NCBI GenBank assembly: GCA_050951725.1
Contig: JBMNJO010000015.1
Span: 1 to 64,000 of the forward strand
Length of the DNA: 64,000 nucleotides
Direction of reading: 5' to 3'
Source: DTU052 sp050951725
GTDB taxonomy: Bacteria > Bacillota > Syntrophomonadia > Syntrophomonadales > DTU052
This document shows, in pieces, positions 33,683 to 42,026 of this stretch (the stretch's first letter is position 1; each line of letters starts with the position of its first letter). Position numbers and translations under genes: made by a program. The notes under the pieces were generated by a model. That model had not been told where the DNA came from and did not search any database. It saw only the letters and a list, made by a program, of their open reading frames with translations.

Positions 33683-36180
33683 TAGCTAACTCCTTTCCCA
33701 CAGCATTTCTTATACTTTTTCCCGCTGCCGCACGGGCATGGGTCGTTCCTTCCCACTTTCTTGTCCGCCTTCACCGGCTGCCGGGGGCCCTCGTCCTCCC
33801 GGTTGGCCACCATGGTCCGCTCCTGCGGCTGGCTTACCAGACGGATGCGGAACAGGTAGCGGGTTACATCCTCCTTGATGCTCTCCTCCATGATCTGATA
33901 AGCATCAAAGGCCTCAAACTTGTATTCAATCAAGGGGTCGCGCTGCCCGTAGGCCCGCAGGTTTATCCCCTCCCGCAGCTGATCCATGGCATCGATATGG
34001 TCCATCCACTTCTCGTCTATCACTCGCAGCATGATGGCCCGTTCCAGCTCTCTCAAGGTCTCGGAACCAAGTTCCTCTTCCCGTTCCTCATACATCCGGT
34101 GGGCCTCATCCTGCAGGTACTCAACGACCTCTCTCCGGGTCATACCTCTCAGGGTGTCGACACTCAGATCAGGAATGGGAGCATAGTTCTGTTCCACCAG
34201 GCTGATCAGTCCCTCCAGGTCCCACTCCTCGGCATACTTCTTCTCACCGGCAAACATGCTGACGATTGACTCGGCCACATCGTCCATCATCGCCAGAACG
34301 GTTTTCTTAAGGTCCTCCTCGGCCAGCACCTTGCGGCGCTCCTTATAGATGACCTCGCGCTGCTGGTTGATAACATCGTCATACTCCAGCACATTCTTGC
34401 GGATGCTGAAGTTCCTGGCTTCCACCTTGCGCTGGGCGTTCTCGATGGCCCTGGATATCATCCCGTGTTCAATCGGAATGGAATCATCCATCCCCAGGCG
34501 GTCCAGAAGGCCCTCGACGTTGTCCGAGCCAAACAGCCGCATCAGGTCGTCCTCCAGTGAGACATAAAAGCGTGACATACCCGGGTCACCCTGACGACCG
34601 GAACGGCCGCGCAGCTGGTTGTCGATGCGGCGGGACTCATGGCGTTCGGTCCCCAGCACATACAGGCCTCCCAGGTCGGTTACCCCTTCCCCCAGTACAA
34701 TGTCAGTACCACGTCCCGCCATGTTGGTGGCGATGGTCACGGTCCCGGCCTGCCCGGCCTGAGCGATTATCTGGGCCTCTTTCTCGTGGTGTTTGGCATT
34801 CAGCACCTGGTGCGGAATCCCCCGCTTGCCCAGCATCTGGCTTAAAAGCTCTGATTTCTCGATGGAGATGGTTCCCACCAGGACCGGCTGTCCCTGTTTG
34901 TGGCGTTCTACGATGTCTTCCACCACCGCCTGGAACTTGCCCAGTTCCGTCCGGTAAACCACGTCCGGATGGTCCTTCCTTATCATCGGCTTGTGGGTGG
35001 GGATAACCACCACATCCATGCCGTAGATCTTCCGGAACTCCTCCTCCTCGGTCTCGGCGGTTCCAGTCATACCCGCCAGCTTCCTGTACATGCGGAAGTA
35101 GTTCTGGAAGGTTATGGTGGCCAGGGTCTGGGATTCCTTCTCGATCTTGACCCCTTCCTTGGCCTCTATCGCCTGGTGCAGACCGTCACTGTAGCGGCGG
35201 CCAAACATCAAGCGCCCGGTAAACTCATCAACTATAATGATCTGCCCGTCCTTCACCACATAATCCCGGTCCCGCTTCATCAGGCAGTGCGCCTTGAGAC
35301 CCTGATTCAGGTGATGGTTCAATTCCAGGTAACGGTCATCTCCCAGGTTGTCCACGCCAAAGGTCTTCTCTACCCGGGCTATACCGGCTTCAGTCAAGGT
35401 CACCAGGTGAGCCTTCTCGTCCACCTTGTAATCCTCTTCATTACGCAGCCTGGGAACAAAACGGGCTATCTGGCGGTAGAGGTCAGTCGGTTTGTCCGAC
35501 TCACCGGAGATAATGAGCGGGGTCCGCGCCTCGTCAATCAGAATGGAGTCAACCTCGTCCACGATGGCGTAGTTCAATTCCCGCTGCACCATATGATTAA
35601 GATTTACCACCATGTTGTCCCGCAGATAGTCAAAACCATATTCATTATTGGTTCCATAGGTTATGTCAGCCGCATAAGCGGCCTTTTTTTCCTCATAGGT
35701 CATGCCATGGACAATGAGGCCAACTGACATTCCCAGCATCTCATAGATGGGTTTCATCCACTCCGAGTCACGGGTAGCCAGGTAATCATTGACCGTCACG
35801 ATGTGCACCCCGCGCCCCTCCAGGGCGTTGAGGTAGGTGGGCAGGGTTGCGACCAGGGTCTTACCTTCTCCGGTCTTCATCTCGGAGATCCTTCCCATAT
35901 GAAGCACCATGCCCCCCAGGAGCTGCACATCAAAATGCCTCATCCCCAGGGTCCGAACCGAAGCCTCCCGCACTGCCGCAAAAGCCTCCGGCAGCAGGTC
36001 GTCCAGGGTCTCCCCATCCGCCAGGCGGTTCCTGAACTCCACGGTCTTGGCCCCCAGCTCGGCATCGGTCAGAGACTGCATCTCACTTTCCAGGCTATTT
36101 ATTATATCGATCTTTGGCCACAGTTTCTTTACTTCTCTTTTGTTGTAATCGAAAACATTCTTCAAAAATCCTAAAACCAT
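33682..36180 (-). CDS. secA: Preprotein translocase ATPase SecA
   Basis: This 832-residue motor drives protein export through SecYEG. It has the DEAD-like N-terminal motor with MKTGEGKTLVATL near residue 100, DEVDSILIDEARTPLIISG, the preprotein cross-linking domain, NMAGRGTDI and GRSGRQGDPG of the second motor half, and a C-terminal SEC-C zinc motif (RNDPCPCGSGKKYKKCC). ATG at 36180 with GAGAGGTG upstream is preferred over GTG at 36198. Confidence 0.98.
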   Translation of the reverse strand: MVLGFLKNVFDYNKREVKKLWPKIDIINSLESEMQSLTDAELGAKTVEFRNRLADGETLDDLLPEAFAAVREASVRTLGMRHFDVQLLGGMVLHMGRISEMKTGEGKTLVATLPTYLNALEGRGVHIVTVNDYLATRDSEWMKPIYEMLGMSVGLIVHGMTYEEKKAAYAADITYGTNNEYGFDYLRDNMVVNLNHMVQRELNYAIVDEVDSILIDEARTPLIISGESDKPTDLYRQIARFVPRLRNEEDYKVDEKAHLVTLTEAGIARVEKTFGVDNLGDDRYLELNHHLNQGLKAHCLMKRDRDYVVKDGQIIIVDEFTGRLMFGRRYSDGLHQAIEAKEGVKIEKESQTLATITFQNYFRMYRKLAGMTGTAETEEEEFRKIYGMDVVVIPTHKPMIRKDHPDVVYRTELGKFQAVVEDIVERHKQGQPVLVGTISIEKSELLSQMLGKRGIPHQVLNAKHHEKEAQIIAQAGQAGTVTIATNMAGRGTDIVLGEGVTDLGGLYVLGTERHESRRIDNQLRGRSGRQGDPGMSRFYVSLEDDLMRLFGSDNVEGLLDRLGMDDSIPIEHGMISRAIENAQRKVEARNFSIRKNVLEYDDVINQQREVIYKERRKVLAEEDLKKTVLAMMDDVAESIVSMFAGEKKYAEEWDLEGLISLVEQNYAPIPDLSVDTLRGMTRREVVEYLQDEAHRMYEEREEELGSETLRELERAIMLRVIDEKWMDHIDAMDQLREGINLRAYGQRDPLIEYKFEAFDAYQIMEESIKEDVTRYLFRIRLVSQPQERTMVANREDEGPRQPVKADKKVGRNDPCPCGSGKKYKKCCGKGVS

Positions 36181-36201
36181 AGGGACACCTCTCTCCACAA
36201 C

Positions 36202-36226
36202 AAAGGGAACCCTATAAGGTTCCCTT
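36202..36226 (-). terminator. Terminator after hpf
   Basis: A 9-bp perfect stem AAGGGAACC/GGTTCCCTT with a short AT loop lies between the hpf stop and the secA start. The minus-strand T-run is weak (TTTGTTG), so it may be an attenuator. Confidence 0.6.
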
Positions 36227-36275
36227 CATTAGCCTGATATATCCTAATCTTACACTTAACCGGTACTTACTTCAA

Positions 36276-36812
36276 CTAATCGAAGCGGGGCTCGATCAAG
36301 CCGAAGTTCCCATCATGGCGGCGGTAAACCACGTTTACCTCCTCCGTTCCGGAATTGAAGAAGACAAAGAAGCTGTGTCCAAGCAGATTCATCTGCATCA
36401 CCGCCTCTTCAACATCCATGGGTTTCAAAGCAAATTTCTTGGTCCTTACGATTTTAAACTGTTCGACGGCCTCACCTGAAGTTTCCAGTTCCCTTACCAG
36501 GCTCTTCCTGAAGCCGATTCCCCGGTAGCGACGATACAGTTTGGTCTTGTACTTATCGATCTGTTTCTCAAGTTTATCGACCACCAGGTCGATGGAAGAG
36601 TACATGTCTTCGGTCTCTTCTTCCCCCCTTAAGATAATACCATTGAGTGGAATGGTCACCTCGACCTTGTGGCTCTCCCCTTCTACAGACAGGGTTACCT
36701 GGGCTACCCTGACGTCCTCGATGAATCTTTCCAGTTTGGACAGCCGCTTTTCGACGTAATCCTTGAGGGCTTCGGTGACTTCAATGTTTTTTCCTCGAAT
36801 GTCAAACCTCAA
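36276..36812 (-). CDS. hpf: Long-form ribosome hibernation promoting factor
   Basis: This protein of about 178 residues has the N-terminal HPF/YfiA domain (MRFDIRGKNIEVTEALKDYV) and a C-terminal dimerisation domain (IVRTKKFALKPMDVEEAVMQ), so it should pair ribosomes into 100S dimers. TTG at 36812 gives the standard N-terminus with GGGAG upstream; GTG at 36821 adds three residues. It precedes secA as in B. subtilis (yvyD-secA). Confidence 0.95.
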   Translation of the reverse strand: MRFDIRGKNIEVTEALKDYVEKRLSKLERFIEDVRVAQVTLSVEGESHKVEVTIPLNGIILRGEEETEDMYSSIDLVVDKLEKQIDKYKTKLYRRYRGIGFRKSLVRELETSGEAVEQFKIVRTKKFALKPMDVEEAVMQMNLLGHSFFVFFNSGTEEVNVVYRRHDGNFGLIEPRFD

Positions 36813-37208
36813 AACGACCACTCCCTTCCCAGTCTGTAATTAGTATATTCTTTTCAGCCGCTGGAAAATCCTTTATCCAGAAATAGGTGCTTCCAGGCTT
36901 CTCCGGCACTCCTTCCTCGTTCAGGGTGCTTCAAATTCATATAGTATCATTTGACGACAGGGTTTTGTTGAATCCGGGTGCGCCGGTGTCTAACCCGATC
37001 CCACTATCCGTGATCATTAAAGCTGCCCGTATCGACTCCATCGGTCTGGGGGAGTCGCCCAGATATTGTCAGTTTAGACTATGGCGGTCATAAATAACCT
37101 TCTGAAACCTGACGTCTTTTTATTATTTATTGCCCGGTAATAAAAGCATGTATCTTTTAATCGCATTCTGCCAAAGTCGAATTTAGTCATCTACAGCATC
37201 TGATTGGT

Positions 37209-37269
37209 TGTGGATTCTGTGGATAAAGTTGTTGATAACGCATTAAATCAAGGTCCAAACTGTGGGTAA
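37209..37269 (+). promoter_or_regulatory. Cluster of DnaA boxes
   Basis: Four same-orientation matches to the DnaA box (TGTGGATAA) occur in 61 bases: TGTGGATTC at 37209, the perfect TGTGGATAA at 37218, TGTTGATAA at 37230 and TGTGGGTAA at 37261. They lie in the 556-base gap between hpf and the zinc-ribbon gene, in an AT-rich stretch. No dnaA, dnaN or gyrB is nearby, so this is not an obvious oriC. A DnaA-titrating or DnaA-regulated site is possible. Confidence 0.55.
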
Positions 37270-37324
37270 CTTATTGCGACAAAATATTTCTTGGTATTAT
37301 TTGTCACACAACGGCGGTTCCTGG

Positions 37325-37355
37325 AAAAAAACAAAAGCCCGGGATCTCCCCGGGC
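37325..37355 (-). terminator. Terminator of the zinc-ribbon gene
   Basis: GCCCGGG pairs with CCCGGGC around a 5-base loop and is followed on the minus strand by TTTTGTTTTTTT. Confidence 0.88.
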
Positions 37356-37368
37356 ATCTATCGCCATA

Positions 37369-37650
37369 TTAGTCGCGGTTCTTTACAAAACACTGCTGAC
37401 AGTAGACTGGGCGATTTGAGACTGGACGGAAAGGGACGGTAGTAATCGCACCACATTCAGCACAAACAGACTCATGCATCTCCCGCGGACCCTTCCCCTC
37501 GCCGGCTCTGGCTTTGCGCGCGCTCCGGCAGACTTTGCAGCGCTTGGGCTCGTTGGCGAACCCCTTTTCCGAGTAAAACTCCTGTTCTCCCGCGGAAAAG
37601 ATAAAATCCTCACCACATTCGCTGCACACCAACACCTTGTCTTCGAACAT
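37369..37650 (-). CDS. Small zinc-ribbon (CxxC) protein
   Basis: This protein of about 93 residues has four CxxC pairs: CSECGEDF, CKVCRSAR, CAECGAIT and CQQCFVKN. These could bind two zinc ions. The family is the probable zinc-binding 'zf-trcl' group found in Firmicutes and often near cold-shock genes. Its function is unknown. ATG at 37650 with GAGGG upstream is favoured over a TTG at 37695. It stands alone with a strong terminator. Confidence 0.8.
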   Translation of the reverse strand: MFEDKVLVCSECGEDFIFSAGEQEFYSEKGFANEPKRCKVCRSARKARAGEGKGPREMHESVCAECGAITTVPFRPVSNRPVYCQQCFVKNRD

Positions 37651-37756
37651 CCCGTAAAATCCCTCACTCTTTTTAAGATAGCTGCCAACTATCAAGCAGG
37701 CAGCATGTTGATATTATACCCTTTATATACAATTATTAGTAAACTTAAAGGGCGGG

Positions 37757-37815
37757 CTATTTCGGGGACACCATACGAAATAGCCGGAGGGACTCCGCAT
37801 TATTCGTACGTATTT
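37757..37815. repeat. Decayed family B palindrome
   Basis: ATTTCGGGGACACCATAC, shared with family B, is followed by partly complementary arms (TACGAAATA with TTATTCGTA) around a GC-rich loop. The right half has diverged. On the plus strand it ends in TATTTTT, and it also abuts the stop of the HepT-like gene. Confidence 0.65.
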
Positions 37816-38217
37816 TTAGCTTCTTAACTCGCTCAGTAATTGCTCAAATTCCTTAATGTAGAGGCTGGTTATTCTACTGGTTATTTCTTCAGCCATTTCC
37901 TCACTGTACACATGGGAAGTCAAATTTCTGTCACTCAGCATGAGCAACCAGTTATTTTCCCGGGTAATCAACAATTGGGCATACGCCTCTTTTAGGACTG
38001 CTTTGGGTGAGTTTTTATCGGTAATCCCCATATCTTCAAGATAGGCTTTGGTGGCTTTCCACGCCAGTTCGTATGTAAACTCAAAACGCTGGATAACCCC
38101 ATCACGCAAAATGCCTTTAATATGCTGGTTCTCATTCTGCCGCAATTCCATCTCGGCTTCCTTCAGACGCTGCAAAGCATTGCCGAAATTATGCAATCTC
38201 GTCTCCAGCTTGTTCAT
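37816..38217 (-). CDS. HEPN/HepT-like nucleotidyltransferase substrate-binding protein (HI0074 type)
   Basis: This 133-residue all-alpha protein resembles the HI0074 family. It has the pattern QRFEFTYELAWKATKAYLED near residue 45 and RENNWLLMLSDRNLTSHVY, which is a divergent form of the HEPN Rx4-6H signature (RNLTSH, R-x4-H). It overlaps the MNT-type gene by 29 bp. In MntA-HepT pairs HepT is a toxic RNase and MntA adds AMP to it. Whether this pair is toxic is inferred. Confidence 0.85.
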   Translation of the reverse strand: MNKLETRLHNFGNALQRLKEAEMELRQNENQHIKGILRDGVIQRFEFTYELAWKATKAYLEDMGITDKNSPKAVLKEAYAQLLITRENNWLLMLSDRNLTSHVYSEEMAEEITSRITSLYIKEFEQLLSELRS

Positions 38218-38503
38218 AAAGAATCACCCCATCCCGCACAATGTTGTCGGCCCAACTATGTTGTGTATCGAAAAACAGGAGGTCAATTTTTTTTAAGGTC
38301 TCGATATCTTCAACCTCGGCAGAAAATCTGGCCTTATCAAGCGGAGACAGATCTTCCGCAAAGACAGCAATATCATAGTCACTGACCGGCGAATTATCTC
38401 CTCGGGCGCGTGAGCCAAACAGTATAACTCTTTTGGCTTTGTACCTTTTCGATATTTGAATTATTTCTCTCAAGTACGTGATCCAAATTGACCTCAACTC
38501 CAT
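38189..38503 (-). CDS. Minimal nucleotidyltransferase (MntA/HI0073 type)
   Basis: The 104-residue product is a minimal polymerase-beta-fold nucleotidyltransferase with GSRARGDNSPVSDYDIAVF near residue 31 (the GSxARG and DxD metal motif). A third carboxylate probably lies in KKIDLLFFD. It is the expected partner of the HEPN gene it overlaps. Together they form a MNT-HEPN type VII-like toxin-antitoxin module. Confidence 0.88.
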   Translation of the reverse strand: MELRSIWITYLREIIQISKRYKAKRVILFGSRARGDNSPVSDYDIAVFAEDLSPLDKARFSAEVEDIETLKKIDLLFFDTQHSWADNIVRDGVILYEQAGDEIA

Positions 38504-38587
38504 AGGTAATTCCTACGGTCTATATACTAATATTACCAGTATTAGACAATTGAATCAAAATGCCAGCGCGCCCTCAATTGCCCCCCG

Positions 38588-39056
38588 CTAGTCTTTCTTC
38601 ACCCGGGAAGCGTCACGGTACGCCCGGACGGCTTGCGCAGTGTTCGCAGGCTGGCGACGATGAGCCCGGTAAGTGGACAGTCGCGAGTTCATCAGCTGGA
38701 TAGTCTCTGGCATCCAGGTCAGCGATGTCCTTAAGTACCCCACCCAGCCTGGCGAAAGCCTCGGCCAGTGACTGGTAGAGCTCATCGCTGACATTACCGC
38801 TCATCCCCTTGAGGGTAAACTCCGGCATCCCGAACCGCTGTGCCAGGTCACGTTCGAGGAGGCGGGCCCTGGCTGTTAAGAGCTGCAGGTCCTCCACCAG
38901 CTCGGCCTTCTCCTTGAGGACCACATCCTCGTCAAACTCCGAGCCGACAGGATCTGCTGCCGCCTCCAGCTGTTGGCGGGCCAAAACCCTCATATTCTGA
39001 TAAGTCCCTTCCTGCCGTCCCAAATTCTCGATCAAATCCCTAACCGCTGCCTCCAC
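38588..39056 (-). pseudogene. FlgN/FliT-like flagellar chaperone with a frameshift
   Basis: The reading frame from ATG 39056 (MEAAVRDLIENLGRQEGTY) is intact to about 38709, where an extra base moves it out of frame. The other frame continues naturally as ETIQLMNSRLSTYRAHRRQP and ends RVKKD at 38588, like the neighbour that ends FVDKKK. Restored length is about 155 residues, mostly helical. It could be a true pseudogene or a one-base sequencing error. As read, the protein ends in an unrelated tail at 38613. Confidence 0.7.
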
Positions 39057-39339
39057 TGCTGCCTCCTCCTGACCCGGTCATTTTGACAAAAACACACTCC
39101 AACCGAAGAATGCGAAATTCTCCTGTTTAACGCCTCGCGAATTGTCACTTTACACATAAAATATAACCTATAAAAATTATAACCTCAGAACATATCTGAG
39201 GCATAACTGCAACTATGTATTTCCGCCATCTTAAGACAGGTCAATCGTCTATGCTATCCCGACAACTTGCATTCTCACGCGCCGTTGGTCGGGCCTTATG
39301 GTTATTACTCTCTATCAACACCTACTGCGAAGGCCTTAT

Positions 39340-39789
39340 CTATTTCTTCTTATCGACAAACCAGGGTTCATATGCGCCCTGACCCTGACTGTAAGCATCA
39401 GCAGCCTGGCGATTAACCCGGGTCTGTTTGATGCGTGCCGCCAGTTCAGTGGATTTCCCCTTTAATAACTGCAGACAGGCCTCATCGTTCCGCCGGATGG
39501 CCTCCATTACACCTATCAATTCAGCATTTGTTACCGGCTCCACACCACCTGCGGCAGTTGGCAATGGGGGAGCATCCCCGCCAGAAGCCAGCAACGAATT
39601 CAGGTGGTCAATCTCATCCATCAGAGTCTGCCGTTGGCTGACCAGTTCCATAAATCCGGTCAAATCTGCCGTCTCCAGGTCCTCCCGCTGGCAGAACTCC
39701 AGCTGGTGGCGGGAAATCGCCAGCATCCCCCGGAACAGACTCTCCCGCTTAATCAAAGCTTCATCCAAAGAATCATCCCCGTTCTCCAT
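39340..39789 (-). CDS. FliT-like flagellar export chaperone
   Basis: This 149-residue helical protein follows fliS by two bases and ends in the FliT-type pattern AARIKQTRVNRQAADAYSQG. FliT-type proteins chaperone FliD. The helical core (RHQLEFCQREDLETADLTGF) and context support this; similarity to any one FliT is modest. A divergent paralogue lies downstream (38588-39056). Confidence 0.75.
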   Translation of the reverse strand: MENGDDSLDEALIKRESLFRGMLAISRHQLEFCQREDLETADLTGFMELVSQRQTLMDEIDHLNSLLASGGDAPPLPTAAGGVEPVTNAELIGVMEAIRRNDEACLQLLKGKSTELAARIKQTRVNRQAADAYSQGQGAYEPWFVDKKK

Positions 39790-39791
39790 GC

Positions 39792-40220
39792 CTATCCCTG
39801 CACATTTATACCGCTGCTGCCTCCAGCCGCCACCCGTGGCGCTGTGCTCGAAGTCTTGTTCAGCGCTTCCTGCCAGGTATCGCGGAGCTCAATAAGAAAC
39901 CCCCGTACCTCATTTATTATCTCCACATCCTTGCGGGCATTAGCTTCCACCAGGCGGCGATGCAAATACTCATATAGTGCCAGCAGCTTCCCTGAGATTT
40001 CATAGTCCATATTCAAGGTACACATGAACTCGGTGATTATATCCTGGGCCCTGACCAGTCTATTATGAGCGGTCTCAAAATCCTTCTCGGCAATTCTCTG
40101 AATCGCGGTGTCCAGGTCCCTGATAGCGCCATTGTAAAGCATCAGAAGAAGCTTTCCCGGGCTGGCGGTTTCCACTGCTGAATTCTTATAGCTCGCATAA
40201 ACCTGCGCTTTTATACTCAT
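39792..40220 (-). CDS. fliS: Flagellar export chaperone FliS
   Basis: The 142-residue product has the FliS signature YKNSAVETASPGKLLLMLYNGAI split across residues 10-33, and a four-helix bundle that caps the C-terminus of flagellin before export. It lies next to the FliT-like gene and flaG in the usual late flagellar order. Confidence 0.95.
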   Translation of the reverse strand: MSIKAQVYASYKNSAVETASPGKLLLMLYNGAIRDLDTAIQRIAEKDFETAHNRLVRAQDIITEFMCTLNMDYEISGKLLALYEYLHRRLVEANARKDVEIINEVRGFLIELRDTWQEALNKTSSTAPRVAAGGSSGINVQG

Positions 40221-40249
40221 ATAACTATCCCTCCCTGTCTGCCACTGAA

Positions 40250-40666
40250 CTAGACCAATTCATTGACCAAAACCCCGACCATATCATGAAGGTTGTTGAG
40301 CATCTCTTTAATCTGAGCCGCTATGTTCAGCATCTGCTCGGGAGGAATCTCCCGGATCACCTCTTTGGTCTCGCTGTCCACCACTTTGACCTGGACCTGT
40401 CCGCTGTCCTCGTGAACTCTGAACTGCAGGCCAAAACTCCCGACTTCCATTGCCCGGTTCAGAATCTCCGCCGCCGAATCCAGCTGCTCTCGACTCACCT
40501 GACCCGGAGATCCCTTGTCAAGTGCCTCCCGGGACTTATCGTCCCTCACCCTCTCCCCGGCATTCTGCCCGGTCGCCACGTCCCTGCTGGGGTTAAATTC
40601 TAACGCCTTCCCTGGCCCTTCAACCCGCACATCGTCTCCCCCCTGCAATTTGATAATCGCCGGCAT
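40250..40666 (-). CDS. flaG: FlaG-family flagellar protein
   Basis: This protein of about 138 residues has a disordered N-terminal half and a C-terminal FlaG domain (GLQFRVHEDSGQVQVKVVDS then EVIREIPPEQMLNIAAQIKE). FlaG affects filament length. ATG at 40666 with AGGG upstream is preferred to ATG at 40681. It lies 30 bases from fliS. Confidence 0.88.
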   Translation of the reverse strand: MPAIIKLQGGDDVRVEGPGKALEFNPSRDVATGQNAGERVRDDKSREALDKGSPGQVSREQLDSAAEILNRAMEVGSFGLQFRVHEDSGQVQVKVVDSETKEVIREIPPEQMLNIAAQIKEMLNNLHDMVGVLVNELV

Positions 40667-40798
40667 CCTTGCCCTAACCATATTATCGAGAGTTGATGCC
40701 GGCGACTTTAGTAAATTGTTGTAAGACAGGATACTTGATCTGCCTCTCAGATATTTTGATAAAATATAGCTGTAAATATGGATAAGGAGGGATGCAAG

Positions 40799-41071
40799 AT
40801 GCCAAATATCAGACCTATCTCGGACTTAAGAAACAACGCGAATGAGATCTCCGAGTTTTGCCGCCAGCACGGCGAGCCGGTATTCATAACAAAAAACGGG
40901 GTTGGCGATATGGTTGTTATGAGCATTGAAACTTACGAGCGGCAACAGGCGTTGGTGAATCTTTATACTAAACTGGCGGAAGCGGAAGAAGAGATAGCTA
41001 ACGGCGCCCAGGGTGAGGACTTTTTTGAGGTGGCAAAACAGCTCAGGAATACCATACATGGGCAAGTATAA
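40799..41071 (+). CDS. Phd/YefM-family antitoxin
   Basis: The product is 90 residues starting MPNIRPISDLRNNANEI, with the Phd/YefM pattern PISDLR, EPVFITKNGVGDMVVMS and ETYER. ATG at 40799 has AAGGAGGG seven bases upstream. The N-terminus binds DNA and the C-terminus should neutralise the overlapping toxin gene. It is on the plus strand, in the middle of the minus-strand flagellar region, and is probably an insertion between flaG and yjfB. Confidence 0.9.
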   Translation: MPNIRPISDLRNNANEISEFCRQHGEPVFITKNGVGDMVVMSIETYERQQALVNLYTKLAEAEEEIANGAQGEDFFEVAKQLRNTIHGQV

Positions 41072-41373
41072 GTTCAAGACATACCCCTCTGCCAAACGTG
41101 ACCTGAAAGCTATTATCAGCCACCTTAACACACTGTCCCCCCGGCAGCTACGAACTATTACGACCTGATAGTTGAGAAAATTGGCAGCCTGTCCGAAATG
41201 CCAGAACGATGTCCGTTCGCCCGGGATGTCATCCTGAAAGGTAAAGGTTACCGTTACCTGATCGTAAAAAGTTACTTGGTTTTTTTGTTATTAAAGATGA
41301 TACGGTGCAGATACGGCGCATTATTTACGGCAAACGCGGTTATCTGGATTACTGGGACCAACTTTCTGAATAA
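41058..41373 (+). pseudogene. ParE/RelE-family toxin broken by two single-base deletions
   Basis: The gene starts at ATG 41058, overlapping the antitoxin by 14 bases. Frame 1 gives MGKYKFKTYPSAKRDLKAII to about 41138, at a C6 run. A second frame continues AATNYYDLIVEKIGSLSEMP to about 41285, at a T7 run. A third gives VIKDDTVQIRRIIYGKRGY and ends at 41373. Each break needs one added base; restored length is about 105 residues, normal for ParE. As read there is no working toxin. Both breaks are at homopolymers, so sequencing error is possible. Confidence 0.85.
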
Positions 41374-41391
41374 CCCATCCTTTTAGCCTTA

Positions 41392-41589
41392 TTATGCTGT
41401 AATGTCCAACCTCACTCCCAGATGAGGGTTAACCGCTTGTTCCATAACCGTAGTCGAAGCAGCCAATATTTCCTTTAACATATCGGCGTTCTCCCGACTG
41501 CTGTCCATTGCCATTTTCAGTACCGCAGTTCCAACCTCCTGCTGTAGCTGAACCTGTTTCAAGTTAATTGACAGAGCAGCGATGTCCAT
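41392..41589 (-). CDS. YjfB-family putative motility protein
   Basis: This 65-residue protein starts MDIAALSINLKQVQLQQEVG and ends in the family's VNPHLGVRLDITA-type tail. The family occurs near flagellar genes in Firmicutes and is thought to act in motility, with no known mechanism. Its placement beside the flagellin region fits. Confidence 0.85.
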   Translation of the reverse strand: MDIAALSINLKQVQLQQEVGTAVLKMAMDSSRENADMLKEILAASTTVMEQAVNPHLGVRLDITA

Positions 41590-41621
41590 ATAATCACCTG
41601 CTTTTCAAAGATTTCAATCAG

Positions 41622-42020
41622 TTAGTTCTTAATCAATATTGCCATGTAAGCCATAGTGGTGTAGCCGTTGTCCTTCAGTAACCTAAAGGCATACTGCAGA
41701 TACTGCTGGTTGTGTTCCACCGTTTTGGCGAAGGATTGGATCAGCTTGATTACCAGTTCATCAGTAAGGCCCTGGTGAAAGGCAGCCATGCCGATAAGAT
41801 GCATCTTGATCAGGGCATAGTGAACGATCATCATCACGTAGTTGTCAAAGAGGCTTTTCTCGCCGCTGAATGGGAACAGGTTTCTAAAGACATGGTTCAC
41901 CAGGTAGTTTTCGAGAATATACTCGTGATCCGCCATAAACGGGCGGAAGTACTTCTCTTCGGCCTCCTGGTAGCGGACAGCAATCTCCTCTACCGTAGCC
42001 TCCCTGGTGTACTGAATCCC
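41622..42020 (-). pseudogene. C-terminal remnant of flagellin lysine-N-methylase FliB
   Basis: Only about 130 residues remain. They begin HGIQYTREATVEEIAVRYQE with no start codon and ATG only at MADHEYILENYLVNHVF. The segment NLFPFSGEKSLFDNYVMMIV and the end TVEHNQQYLQYAFRLL match the C-terminal third of FliB. The cysteine-rich N-terminal part is absent. It follows directly, in the same frame, the stop codon of the 122-residue gene. It is most likely a decayed remnant. Confidence 0.65.
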
Positions 42021-42026
42021 GTGTAA

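Noticed and set aside
37209..37269. Chromosomal origin of replication
   Set aside because: DnaA boxes are present but dnaA, dnaN, recF and gyrB are absent and no AT-rich unwinding tract with DnaA-trio was found.
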